From: Halicephalobus mephisto
Lineage: Eukaryota > Nematoda > Chromadorea > Rhabditida > Panagrolaimidae
Reading direction: 5' to 3'
Length of the DNA: 64,000 nucleotides
NCBI GenBank assembly: GCA_009193035.1
Contig: SWDT01000419.1
Coordinates: 62,001 to 126,000 of the forward strand
A program made the position numbers and the translations under genes. Of the stretch, positions 12,201-24,400 are shown in pieces. The notes below the pieces were generated by a model that saw only the letters and a list, made by a program, of their open reading frames with translations, was not told where the DNA came from and made no database searches. Every line of letters begins with the position of its first letter. Positions within the stretch are counted from its first letter, which is position 1.

Positions 12201-12731
12201 ATTTCTACAATTCATCTTTGGATGTTGATTCTGTCTCCATTCGATTGCAGAAACTGCCATAGAAATTTGCTTTATATGAAAACAAAAAAAAGTGTTTACA
12301 AGCAGAAGAAAATCCGGCTCAGATTAATTTCACCTGTTTTCTTTTTCTCGCTGACATTTCCATCTACCGTTTCCAATCAAATAAAATAATATCCTTTGTC
12401 ACGGACTCCCACCACAAAACCCTGTAAACCATGAGAACTGAATTGCTCCCACGCTTAGCCAAAGTACCGCTAAAGGACATGCACCCTGAGGGAACTACTT
12501 GTATCTCAAGAGAGTTCGTGATACGATTTGTATTTTAAAAAAATAAACCTAGGAAATATCGTTCTATTGAAATAAAATAATTTGATTTTTTCAAATTAGC
12601 TCTTAAGTTCTGGAAAACAATGATTCCAAACTCTGTAATTATCATCATATTTTATTTTTATACAAAAATAGCTTCAAAGAAAAAACTGAAGCAATTAGTA
12701 GTGTTGTTGGCCTTATAAGTGAGATCCATCT
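9221..12731. other. long intergenic region upstream of the ETS gene
   Basis: About 3.5 kb with only short, unsupported frames on either strand and no recognisable domain. The segment near 11125-11180 is locally GC-rich (cggcggtcaccgtggatcgg). This is likely regulatory DNA for the divergent ETS gene, but no specific site can be named. Confidence 0.5.
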
Positions 12732-14490
12732 TCATCTGGCGCCGTGATACAATGGCATTCTGAATTTCTCTTCAGTGTCCATTTGTGAAAATCCACCTAA
12801 ATACCATGGACGCCATTTCTCGGATGGCTTTTTCTGTAACTCTGAAAAAAACATTTTAATCAACGAAAGTTAAATTTAGGTATTAAAGTTTGCTTAAGCT
12901 CACCTCCAGTTTTGGGTTTTGACGTGAACGAAAAAACGGATAATGGAAGAGAAGAAGGAGTTTTTTGATCTTTGGGGTAGGCCACAGGAGTAAAGGACTC
13001 ACTAACGCCCAGAATGGTGGTAGTCGGTTCTTCTGGGGTTGTCGTTGTAATCGTCGTTGTCGAGGGTAATGCTGAATTACAACTCTTTAAATTTTGTCAT
13101 CAATGAGTTCAAACAAACCAGTAGTAGTTATGATTGTCAGATTGACTGTAGGTTCAGTATGAAGTTCGAAAATTTCTTTGGCTGCAATCGGAGCCCAAGG
13201 GTCTATTGCTTTTTTTGGTTGAGGAATCTCTTCTTTGAAAAAGGATGAAAATCTCTCTGGAATCGAATTAGGTAGAATTTTCTTGAAAATCGAAGCAAAT
13301 GGATTGTGAATAGGAGTCGTTGCCCGAGGGAGGGGTATCGGGGTCGTCACCATTGGAGCAGCTATAATCTCAGTTTAAATTTTCTGAAATGGATTTCAAT
13401 AAACCTACTCGTAGCAGAAAATCCCGCAAGTGCAGATTTATTTTTGTAGTAAATTAGTCTATTCCAAGGAATTTGGTTCTCAGGAAGAGGCAGCATTCCA
13501 GGGTTCGGGCTCCAAAAGTCGTACGGTTTCTCGTCGGCCGGCTTCTGCTTTGCAGCTCGACTCATAGGTCGCTAAAAATAAAAACCAAATATATTTCTAA
13601 GAAAGGAAAAAGTACAATTCTCGGAGGTTGGATCATTTTCATATTTTTCGGAGTCGGGAGCGAAATCACAGTCCGTGGTGGAGTAAAAGTTGTCAGCTCT
13701 ACTGTAGTTGCTTCAGTTGTCGGGATGATCATCGGGAGTGTAATCGGAGGCTGCACGGACTCGACTGGATAATCACAAAGAACGGGAAAGAGAGGTTCGA
13801 ATACAGTAGACTGAAGTTCAGTGTAGAAAGTACTGGCTTCATTCCCACATTTGTCGTGGATGTCTCTGAGTGTACAGACATTCTGTTCGCTGATCCAGGC
13901 CTTCAGCATGCAAGTGAAGTCCGTCGGCTTCTGCGCACACAATTCCCGGCATTTGAGGAGTTGTTTTCCGTGGTAGCTGTCGTGAAGCTTACAACCAACA
14001 GTCGCAGGCAAAGCCAGAATCTCCCCAATACACTTCTGATGTCTCATCAGCAATCGTTGTCGTTCTACAGAAAACGGAGAACAGAGGAACATCAAGGTCT
14101 TGCCGACCTCATTCAGCATCCTTCGTTGTTTATCATTTCCACATTCCAGAATCTTGTCTCGGAAGCATGGCATGATCTCGCCATATGCTCTGCAAAGAAT
14201 TCAAGATGGTTTTCTCCTCAAAATACAGTAACCTACTTGCAAGTGTGCATTAGTCTTGCTTCCGAGCCGATATTGAAGATAACATTCAAAATATTTTTCT
14301 CGAAAGGTACTCGTTGAGCTTTCAATCTAAGAACGCAACCGAGGAAAACGCGGTTTGGACAACCTGAATTGTCAGAACTAGCGTGAACTGAACTCAAAAC
14401 TGAAAATTTCTTTGTTTACTCGAACCATATATGGATAAGTGACTTACCGACGACTAAAACAAAAAAGAAATAAGATAGTGAGCCCTCCAT
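12732..14490 (-). CDS. secreted Cys-patterned protein with Pro/Thr-rich tail (nematode-type)
   Basis: Seven exons (14490-14448, 14399-14237, 14189-13616, 13571-13409, 13361-13119, 13071-12904, 12841-12732) join in phase into 487 residues. The signal peptide (MEGSLSYFFFVLVVVLSSVHA) is split between exons 1 and 2. Residues about 22-210 carry regularly spaced cysteines in a helical-looking domain (CKAYGEIMPCF, FLCSPF, QKCIGE, KCRELC, HDKCGN), resembling the DUF19/CPG4-like secreted domains of nematodes; this match is by pattern only. The rest is low complexity, rich in Pro and Thr (TTTITTTTPEEPTTT), typical of O-glycosylated extracellular proteins. Exon 3 ends at a weak donor (gtactt). The function is unknown. 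Confidence 0.8.
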
Positions 14491-15673
14491 TGGAATCTGA
14501 AATATAATTATTATAAAAAAGTAAAAATAGATGTTATTAAGTTATTTCAACACGGATTTTTAAAAGCATAGAAATTATGGAAATTTTCAATTTCAGAAGA
14601 TTATACAAATTTCCATGAGAATCAGGACTCCAGAAGTTTCTATGAGATTTCCAAGAGTTTCGAAATCTCCCAAGGGACTTTAGAAGTCTTTACAGAATCA
14701 AATTATAAGAAATTTGAAAAACATGGTAGATCTCGGAATTGAGATATTCAAAGTTGTCTTTCTCGTAAGATTTTGATCGAGTCCTCCCATAAACTGTCAA
14801 AATTGAGACGTTCGTCGTGACGGAAAAGATTTAGGCTTCTTGTTGACATTTAAAGCTTCTGATTTTGGTCAAACAGAATAATAAAATAAAATTTTCTGGT
14901 TTCGAAAAAGAGCAAAAGACAAGGTTGGATTACTTTTCAACAAATCCGGTCGAGGAGATTGTTTTTCTTTGAAGTCGGGAGTACTTCCAGTAAAAGTTTA
15001 AAAGCAGGTTTTGAAAGCGTGGAGCAACCACCTCAAATCTACTTTGAGAAAATAACACCGTTTTGCGCGTTTGAACCGATGACGAGTGAAGACAAAACAA
15101 AGCCGAACCTGGCGGTTTAAGTGGTATCTATTTGGTCGGAATGGTTCAGTACCTAGACACCTTGAAAAGAGTTACCCGTGAGGTTTGGATCAATTACTCC
15201 TCGTCGATGTACGTGTCAAACCGATCAAAAAGTGAACTAAGTTTGTTGGATTTGGATCGGATGAAAAGGAATCTGTGCTGCAAAAAATGACCAATACTAA
15301 GCATCAGGTTTCGTTACCGTTTGAGTGATTCCTCGATGAAAGGATTTACAAATGGACTCAATTCATCTTTGTTCTATTTTTGTTTTAGAATATGTTTCCC
15401 GATTTCATGTTTACTGTATGGAGCCCTGTCAAGAAGAAACAAAGTCCGGGTTCGGCGAAGTTTGTTCCACATACAAAGCCAACTAATTATGCTGTCCTGG
15501 GCTTAAGCTTCTGTTGTCCATTATAAAAGCTCCATCCTACGAAGTCTTCCATTTTTGCAAGAACAACCAATACTCGAGTAAAAAATATCTTGTTATCGTA
15601 CTTTGGCTTTTCAAGTCCAGTTAATTTCAGTTATATTACTTTATAAATATTTTCTAGCTTTTGTCAGAAAATA
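14491..15673. other. intergenic
   Basis: No supported gene. From 14600 to 14710 the sequence is a run of degenerate words like agtttctatgagatttcc, similar in style to intronic repeats near 43560-43700. A TATA-like tataaata at about 15641 lies just upstream of the next gene. Confidence 0.45.
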
Positions 15674-16024
15674 ATGCAAGGATCAATGTGGATACTATTG
15701 GGAAGCTGTATCTTGGTCGTCTCAGCAGCGGTATACGTTGTCGAAGAAGGACGTGGACCAAGTAAGTCATTAGTTTTAGTTACAGTATTAAGTGATTTAA
15801 ACTATCTAGTGATTCTGTCAAGTAATCCATCCGAAAAGTATGGAAGTAACTTTCCATATATAACTCCAGGGGGAAAACAACTGGAACTTGATCCAGAAGT
15901 CGTTTCCAAGAAATCCGTAGAGAACACGAGAGCGATATCAGGACACATGCTCAAGCAACCACTTCTCAAATTTGACATTCTGTGGCGGAAGTTTGGAGGA
16001 CATAAACGATTTATCAACAATTAA
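15674..16024 (+). CDS. small secreted protein, unknown
   Basis: Two exons, 15674-15761 and 15810-16024, separated by a typical 48-nt intron (gtaagt...ctatctag), give 100 residues. Reading through the intron would also stay open (116 residues), so the splice is inferred from the consensus ends. The N-terminus is a signal peptide (MQGSMWILLGSCILVVSAA). The rest is basic, cysteine-free and contains a dibasic site (VVSKKSVE) and a C-terminal WRKFGGHKRFINN. An acceptor (ttttctag) lies 14 nt upstream of the ATG and AATAAA at 16091, both supporting a real gene. A peptide-precursor role is possible but not shown. Confidence 0.55.
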   Translation: MQGSMWILLGSCILVVSAAVYVVEEGRGPSKSLVLVTVLSDLNYLVILSSNPSEKYGSNFPYITPGGKQLELDPEVVSKKSVENTRAISGHMLKQPLLKFDILWRKFGGHKRFINN

Positions 16025-16121
16025 CGACGTAAAACTACAGTACACTTTTAAATTATCTCCGTTGTTTTGTGGAAATGTCGGAGCGAGTCTGGAATAAATG
16101 TTAACGAAAATATTATACTGT

Positions 16122-16334
16122 TTAAAGTACGTTGAATTCTGCCCAGGGATCATAGTGAGTGTCATGAAGGGGTAAATCTGGACTCATCGAGGTGATCATC
16201 CGTGACCACAAAATAGGCAAAACAACGAAGGAAATAGTCAGTAGAACTCCAGTCGCACGTTGAGCTAATAAAGCTGCATCTTCGACTTCAGCTAACCTCA
16301 TCTTGTAGTACTTAATTTTTTTCAGTTTATTCAT
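16122..16334 (-). CDS. small single-pass membrane protein, hypothetical
   Basis: A 70-residue frame with plausible protein composition: a basic start, a predicted helix (MRLAEVEDAALLAQRAT), one membrane span (GVLLTISFVVLPILW) and a short acidic tail ending DPWAEFNVL. A second in-frame Met at residue 12 could be the start. It is convergent with the preceding gene, with the two stops about 100 bp apart. I recognise no family, and no clear poly(A) signal is seen. Confidence 0.4.
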   Translation of the reverse strand: MNKLKKIKYYKMRLAEVEDAALLAQRATGVLLTISFVVLPILWSRMITSMSPDLPLHDTHYDPWAEFNVL

Positions 16335-17260
16335 AGTTTAGAAAATAAAGATTACAAGAGAAAGTTGACCCAATTCAAAATGTCCTATTGTTTGCCGGTC
16401 AGAAGAAATTCGGTGACCTTCAAAATTGCCCGGAGGTCACGTGAATTTTAAATTGAACACCTACTTTTAATTACAGCTGTAGCGGTCCACGTTCAGATGT
16501 CTATAAAACTTTGGATGATACAACAAACGCTATAAACATTTCTCATCAATCACATTATTTCTAAGAGAATAACAGTTTAAAGGAGTTTTAAAATTGATTA
16601 TGATGTCATTTATATGATGACGAAAATCAGCGAAATTATCTCGGAACTTGTCTGAATCGAAAAATCCTATGTTAATTTCCATTTTAATATTTTCTTTATT
16701 ATTTGTGGATTTCTGAGATTATGTGTTTATAAATTATTACTTTATAAAGGTTTATAACAAGAGTAATGCGCTACTTTCGTACCTAAATTTAGTTCCTACA
16801 ACAGATGAACAAAGAAGAAATGCATGACTCAATTGGACTTTGACCGAAAAAAGAAAAAATACATGTCTGGATTTAATTCTTAATATAGACAGTCCTCTAG
16901 AAGTATTTCTCAAATCTGACTTCAATTGCCTTCCTATATTAATTCTACCTTTTTATAACTACAAATAAATAAATCCTAATCTGATAATGAATCTTCTTTA
17001 CTTTCAACCACATTTCCCTGTCTAAAATTAGAAATAGACACAATTTCTCTTTTTTAATTTTTTAACCTTCGTCGCACTTTTTCCTTTTTAGAACTATTGT
17101 AAAAAATTCTCTAACTTGAGGGGAAATTGTTCAGTATTTTTTGTGATAAAAAAGTTTAAAGAAATGTGACTTAAGAGCTTGGCCAAGTGTTCTGAGTATC
17201 GAATATTCGACCGCTGGTCCAAGCTAGAGTGTGCTGTTTGTGTCAGGCCTACTTCTAAAG
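16335..17260. other. intergenic
   Basis: AT-rich, with no supported gene. It presumably carries the promoters of the divergent small membrane protein and MIOS. A tttgtgtcag acceptor-like site lies 16 nt before the MIOS ATG. Confidence 0.5.
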
Positions 17261-20200
17261 ATGCTGCCGATTGTTGCTGAACTTACATGGTTGAGGAATG
17301 ATCGTCGTCGATTTTTCACTGTCGATAATGAATCATTCTCCTTATTTGAGCTGGATCGAGATTATAAACTTGGTGTATGTGAGAAATCCCAGCCTCATAC
17401 AGAGGACTTAGAGGAATCTGAACTTGATGAAGATGGAATTTCTCATCCACCATTCAAGAAATTGTTCAAAAAGGATTTTGACAAAACAGTAAGTTCGATT
17501 TGAATCAAGTTTTTATATCACTGTTCATTTAGAATCCTCCTAGAGCGGTGGCTCTCAGTTATCTCCAAGATAGTGTCGTTGCTCTTTGCTTCAGTAATAA
17601 AATTATTTTCCATCGGGCAAATGCAGATCCTGCAAGAGTCCCCGACGATACAATGATGTTTAGGAAAACCCCGATCTGCGTTGATTGGAGCCCGATTGAC
17701 AAGCACAAATTTCTCTGCATCAGTGATCGGTATAGACTTCCGTTTTCTTCTTCTCTCAAACCTTGTTTCAGAGCTCACAAGGATTTCGCTTTTTCCGTTT
17801 TTGATCTCGAAAAGGCTAGCAATCTCGGTTACGAGAATATTCCCAGATTACTGCATTGGTCAGTCCAGGAGAAACTCACGACAGGTGCATTCTTCCCCGA
17901 AGACAAGGACTTGATTGGTCTGTTATCTAAGGATTTCATCAGAATTGTGGATATTCGAGGTCGGGAAAGACAAGCCGCTGCAGTTGTTCAAAGCAACGAC
18001 GGGAAGCCCTTTGTGTCTCTCCATGTCGAACCCCACATTGGCTACAGATTCCTCACATATAGATATGATCCAAAAGCCCCAGATAACGAAATTCACATCT
18101 ATGATCGTCGGTACTTGAAAAGACCGATTTATGTCCACTCTGAATACGTAGGTTTTTACCATTCGTCATCATCTAATTTCCTTATTTCAGTCGTATTCGA
18201 AATCCCTAATTCGTAGATGTATTTGGAATCCCCACAGTCGGTTCAATGTCGATTGTCTTACGGTTGATGCAAACAAGATTCACGAATTTTCCATTTCTTC
18301 GAATGCTTATGATTATGGGAGTGTTTTTCGAGACAGCCACGCCTCTCCAGACGAAATTAGTGATATAATTGACAGAAGCGTGGACGCTTATCCTTATTTA
18401 CATTCCCCTCTCAGCTTCCCTGGAGTTCACAATATTAGAAATTTCGAGTGGCACCCGAAGTACGATAATGAACTGGCACTTATTACCAACAGATCTCAGA
18501 ATGATTTGAGACATATCCAACTCTTCAAGGTAGGGTTTCCCGAATTGATTCAGCTTAATTTTAAACTTTCAGTTAAACAAGAACTCCTATGCTGTAATGG
18601 GTGGTAACAATGAATGTGCCTATGTTTATAAGCAATTTGTTTCTGTCACTGAATCCGTCGTTCAACAACCACTTCAGGCTCATCGGATCAAGTTCCTGGA
18701 GAGGAAAGCGAAGAAGGACAAACCCAGAGGCTCACAACTTAAAGGCGAAATTCTACCTTTCCAGTATAGTGAAGGAATGTTTTATCTCGATAACAGAGCT
18801 ATCCACAACCTGGAAGCCTGTAAAATCAGCAATTGCGAGGAATGTCTAAGGGGATACCTGAATACTCGAGTCGATGAGGAAGAAAGGAGGAAAGCTGAGG
18901 ATATGTATTTCAGCAAGTACTGGAGTCAGATAAGTTCTGATGCCATCGCTAATATTGAAACATGCAAGGAAAGCTTACGTGATCTTCTCAATGGTGACGA
19001 TATAAGTGTTATTATGCGTCAGAGGATAGAATATGGATATGGGTATGGACAAGCCCGGGATCCATTGGGATGTGAGTTTATTTTCATATAGATTCGATAG
19101 TTCTTGTGATTATTGACTTCATTGCAGCGATGATTGCGAATTGCCAGAACACGATCAAGATTGAACCTAGACTTGCATCTTCAGAAGTCACTTTTCTCTG
19201 GTGCTGGCTCGAAAGAATGAATCACCTCAACGCCAAATACAATTTACAAAGTAAATACGGACATTATTACGTCGGGATCGATGTTATTATCGAGAATATT
19301 CATTCCGTGTCATCCCAATATGATGAAAATTGCGATTGGGGCTGTAGTCGTGTCTTTACAAATGAGAAACGTCAGCAGATGCTTCAGATGTGTTTATGGC
19401 CTGAATTTGGCGATTCAGACGGCCTAAAGAGGATATGTGATGGTATCATTACTGAGAAATCTATCGAAGCCTATATTCGTGCTGTTTTTCTCAGTCTAGC
19501 TGCCTGTCAAGGGGCGTTGGCGAAGGAGTATTTGAAAAAACTCAAAGAAGGGATAAACAATAATCGACTCAGTTACAAAAACAAGAGGGTGAACTTTATC
19601 CAACTCGTTAAAGACACGATTAAGCAAATTGAGAACTTTAACGGAGCTAATCTTGAAAAAGGACTCTATGACGAACTTTGTGAGAAAATGAAGGAAGTTC
19701 CAATTCTTCTGGCTTGTGTGAAGTTCCTAGCCCGTCGTCTTAATTATGCGCTTATTATGTACGAAATTGCTATGATATCTGAAATCAAAATAGAAGACAG
19801 AGTCATGTTTGCTTTAATCAATATGGACGACAAATTACTACAAGCCACTTTGGGTCAGCTGCACGCTGAAATGCTCAGTTACGAGCCCCTGAAAGCCTTT
19901 ATGTTCATTGGATTGTATGACTGTCGAGCTTCCCATAACGCCATTCTCAGGTGAATCAACATCCATGTAACTTTATCCTATTTCGTAATTTCAGGTACTA
20001 TGAGAACACGAACGACTCCCAAACAACTTCTATATTGTACCTAATAGGCCGTTGTTTTGAGAGTGTTAACGTCCTTCGAAATCCGGCCCATATTGGTCTC
20101 AGAACTGAGATCCTGGCTCAGAAATTAGCTCGGTCTCTGACTGACGATGTATATAAACGAGGTCTGAACTGTTTCTTCGACTATTTGGATATTTTGACTC

Positions 20201-20865
20201 GATGGAATATGCACATAGAAAGAACGTTCCTGTACAACCAGTTGTTCATGAAGGCAGAACAAAAAAGTCGAATAACAAGGGCTCAAGTCAGTTTTTACTT
20301 TTATTATGTTTATTAAAATTCAATTGCAGGCAGTTATTGCATGTCAATATTGCCATAGGGCGGCCTATCCTTGCGCTTCGGATCATATTCGGAACCACAA
20401 AGCCAGAGGCCGAGAACTGCCAGACAATTTCTCAAATAGAGCTCGAATTACTACATGTGGTGGTTGTCGTAAACCACTTCCAAAGTGCGTCATTTGTCGT
20501 CATCACTATGGAAGTATAGTGGAAAGTATGGCTTTGCTTGGTGAAAACGGTTCTTCCATCGACCATAGTTTTGTTTTCTGCACGGTAAGTTTATTTCATG
20601 CTAAAAAGGTTATCTTTTCGATATGAAATTAAACTTACAGCATTGTCATCACGGAGGTCACTATCTTCATATGAAAGAATGGTTCCAGGACTACAGTATC
20701 TGTCCGGCGTCAGGGTGTGACTGCAAGTGTTCAACAAGAGACGGAGCTCTCCTCGACGATGACGTGGCTCAGAAGGCCTCCAAAGTCAATAACAGGAAAG
20801 TTATAAAAAAACATTCGCCATATTCAAAAACGGTTGAATCAAATCTAGGATTATTTTCTCAATGA
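17261..20865 (+). CDS. mios: MIOS (Mio), GATOR2 complex subunit
   Basis: Nine exons (17261-17488, 17533-17729, 17772-18147, 18191-18529, 18573-19071, 19128-19950, 19995-20286, 20330-20584, 20641-20865) encode 1077 residues; human MIOS has 875. The N-terminal half reads as a WD-repeat propeller, with segments such as ICVDWSPIDKHKF and NIRNFEWHPKYDNELALI. A helical alpha-solenoid follows. The C-terminus, from about residue 919, is a zinc-binding RING-like module: CQYCHRAAYPC, CGGCRKPLPKCVICR, then HCHHGGHYLHMKEWF and CPASGCDCKC. The GC.KPLP.C and GGH..HM..WF strings are diagnostic of MIOS. GATOR2 (MIOS, WDR24, WDR59, SEH1L, SEC13) acts at the lysosome and promotes TORC1 signalling by opposing GATOR1. 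Confidence 0.92.
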
Positions 20866-21442
20866 TGTACATAGTCTTGAAATATGGGTACTTTACTTAC
20901 GGGATAAAGAGGAATTTACTTCAGTCTTCCATTTGCTCTTATTGTTTGGACTTTTCTGTTAAAACAATTTATTATTACATTTGACAAACTCTGGTTCTTC
21001 CCTTAGGGCCAGAACAACAAGTCAATTCATGGTCGAAGATCCAATAGGAGAACAAAGGCGGGGATTAGTCAGATCCACATGGGCGGTAAATCTCAACTAA
21101 TACTTGAGCCAGAAAGTGGTGTATGGTCGATGTTATAGGGGGAATAGACACGATTACATAGGAAGGTGTTGCGACAATTTGTCAGCGATAAGCACACAAT
21201 TGAAACACGCAAAACTTATGTCTGAGAAAGACAACAGCATCAATGAGTCAATTAGAACTCTGTAAGACACTAATGTAATAATCTTCTATAGGAAATCAGA
21301 TAAGTCTATAATGATATACAGACGTATATTCTCAACCTGTAGCAAAGAATAAGACCCAATAAAAATTTGACAAACTTTAAAATTAAAATAGGTTGAGTTT
21401 TAACTATGGATTTCTGGATGACTACCTTGAACTTGATGGAGC
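20866..21442. other. convergent intergenic region
   Basis: Tail-to-tail gap between MIOS and the MATH-domain gene. No coding feature is seen; it presumably holds both 3' UTRs. Confidence 0.6.
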
Positions 21443-24400
21443 TCATGAAGGACGATCTGAAAAAAACAATCAGTGGGAGACTGGGGAAAAGAACTCTTAC
21501 TTGGAACGGGGCTGTTACTGGGTTCGAACCATCCCTGTCTAGAACGGTTGGAGCCAATAGGAGCAGAAGTCACTGGGATGTTTTCTGTCGGGAGACTGGG
21601 AGACATGGTACTGTTACGAGCAGCTGCCTGGAAGCCTCCGTAATCCCCATTGTTCCATCGACTTGGGTCAACAAACAAGTCACTGTAGGCATTCAACGGA
21701 TCATACCATGAGCGATTACCCGAAACGGCTGGTTGGCTCTGATTGCGAGTAGCGAACATATCCTGAGAAGGGGCGTTGTTGAACATATTAGCGAGTGGGG
21801 GAGAGCGATTCAATTGCCGATTGGCAGAACTGGCCACCATTTGAGCCGCAGAGAGCATAGCAGCAGCGTTGTCAATGTTATCCTTCATGTGTGGAGTAGT
21901 TGACATATTGATTCCGTTCTTGGCAATGTAGTTTGGGGGACGAACACCGATTGGGAGGACAGTCTTGGATGTCTGTGCTTGCTGAGGAAGTCCGACACTC
22001 GAACTGGAACGTCCTGGAGCGATTGGATAGGCGTTCGGCTGCGTAGTGATGACGTTGGATCTGAAGTTGGGATTCATCGGCTGGGGAGTGATCGATCCAC
22101 GGGCTGCTGCGGAGTTGGGTTGCATGCCCTTCGTGTGAGATGGACTGATCAGAGCACGGTTGGCATCTGGATACGGCTGGGGTTGCACGAACTGACCGGA
22201 ACCCATGGTGAGAGGGGAAGTTCTTCGTTGAGTTCCAATTGGTCCAATGGGTTGAGGTTGAGTAGCGGGTTGAGGAATCGGTTGTGGCATAGGAAGAAGA
22301 GCAGGAGGCGATGGAGGCTTGGGAACCGAGAATTTCGGAAGGGAAGCAAGTGATTTCCCCTTCTTGATCTCAGCAATGGTCTGGTTGTATTCAGTCTTCG
22401 TAGAAGCGATGACTGCTTTGACCTCTTCTGCCTTATCCTTCCAAGCGGTAATGTTCTTGTTGATAATCTCCTGTTCCATCTCGTTGCGTGGACTCTTCTT
22501 CTCCCAATTGCCAATCTGGGTCTTACAATCCTCACAAGCTCTTTCCAGAATCTTCATTCCATACTCCAGAATAGTATCAACCATAGCGCATTCAGCCTTG
22601 ATGGATCTCTCCTTCTCGGCTTTGAGGTTCGCTTGGGCACTCTTTCTTTCACTCCCAAGCATCTGCTCCAGTTTGTGTGTCTGACTCTTGGCGTCGTCGT
22701 AATTAGCACGAACTGATTTCACCTCATTCTCGAGATTTTGTCTCTCCTTAACGAGATTTGCCTTGGAGTCTTGCCACGACTGTTTGTCCCGGGAATGCTG
22801 AGTAGATAATTCATTGTACTTCTGAACCATATCCGCCAGTTTCTGTTCAGCACGTTCACAACGCTCACGAAGAGCGTTCGTATCCGTCGCTTGAGATTCA
22901 GCAACCTTGCATTTACGTTCGAGTTTCTTCATCTCCTTCTTTAAATCACGGAGTTGTTTGTTCAAATCAGCGATCTTGTCCTTATCTCCATTTGAGGAAT
23001 TCTTGATCTCGTTCATTTCGTGTGTCTTTCTCTCCTCAAATTTCAATTCCCGATTCTTGGCTTCATTATTAGACTTAATGAGGTCTTCTCTCTCCTTCTT
23101 CAAAGTTCGGATGACTCTGGCTGCTTCAGAGATTATCTCCCCATATAAAGGGTTGAATCCAGGAATCATATGAACAATGAAGCGCATCTCATTCACCAAG
23201 AAGTCGTGGAGCTTGCGACAAGACTTCTCCATCAAGCAGTCAATACCATCAGTTGGAGAAATCTCCAAAGGACTCGGAGGAACGGCTGGAGCTGAAAAAC
23301 AACTGTTTATTAAATTCGATTCCTCAAACGTCTCGTTCCTCTCATTCTTAAATGCTAGAAAGTCATAAAAGTAGTAAGGGGCAACCTTATGTTTGCCACC
23401 TTTCCTATGAAAAACTAGGCTACGCAAAAATACCTATATATGAAAATCAAGACTCACGCTCAGCAAAGAGTGTACGGTCATGAACGCCATCTCTCAGTGT
23501 GGACTCCAGTTCCTGCAAACAAGCAGGGAGATTGGACTTCACCAAAGTCAGATTGAAGCTCCCGAAGAACTTGTACAACTTCTGAATACTTCCAGCAAAG
23601 TTCATGCAGTTCACAGACATCATGTTCAAGGAATTGGTGATCAAACGTTGTTCGAACTGACCAAGAGAATGATTGGGAGAATAACCAGGGAAAGTTTTGA
23701 AGATATTCGAATCAACACCAACATGAAGCGGCCGACCACTATGGGTGATCTCGGTAATCAAGCGATTGAGATTCTGACGCATGATGTGGTCAACAAAATC
23801 GTTCGAGTTGATTCCCTTTCCTGGAGTAAGTAAACCGGGTCTTTCTGGATTGTCATTGTCCTGAGCACGATCGACGAACTCGAACACATTTCCCATAGGA
23901 AGAGGCTGGAAATGGCAGATCGAGTTAGAGAACATCTCAATTCCTTCTTCATTCATAATCGGCTGGTCAATTTGACTAATCCCAGCTTGTGTAGTTGAAG
24001 TACTCACAGATGGAGAAGCCGGTTCCGTGAAATCATCTAGCTTCTCTTCATAACTATCCCCGATGGAGTCAGGCTGATGAATATCTCCCGTTTGAGATTG
24101 CTCCCCAGATCCTTCATCTCCATCAGCCTTGCCACGAATTTTGCGTGCACGTTTAACCTTGCGTGTCTTATCGTCGGGAGAAGCTGGAAGAGCTTTAGCA
24201 GCAGCATCAACTACATTAGCTGAATCATCACCACAAGCAGTCGACAACTCCTCAGTCTGAACGGAACTGTCCTGAGTATTATGACAAGGATAACCATAAT
24301 ATTCTTCCAAGAAAGAATCAGCTTCATTATAAGACATAGCCGATGGATTCTGCTGAAAACGTGGTTGAATACGTATAATCAGTCCGAAAACTTACTTGGA

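Noticed and set aside
13628..14317. 229-residue plus-strand frame
   Set aside because: It is the antisense shadow of the seven-exon secreted protein, which has a signal peptide and consistent splice sites.
21500..21560. gggttcgaacc, a perfect tRNA B-box-like word
   Set aside because: It lies inside the coding exon of the MATH-domain protein (encoding GWFEPSNS), with no A-box or cloverleaf around it.
21979..22535. Arg/Ser-rich and Arg/Leu-rich frames on both strands
   Set aside because: Shadows of the Pro/Gln-rich tail of the MATH-domain protein in other frames.
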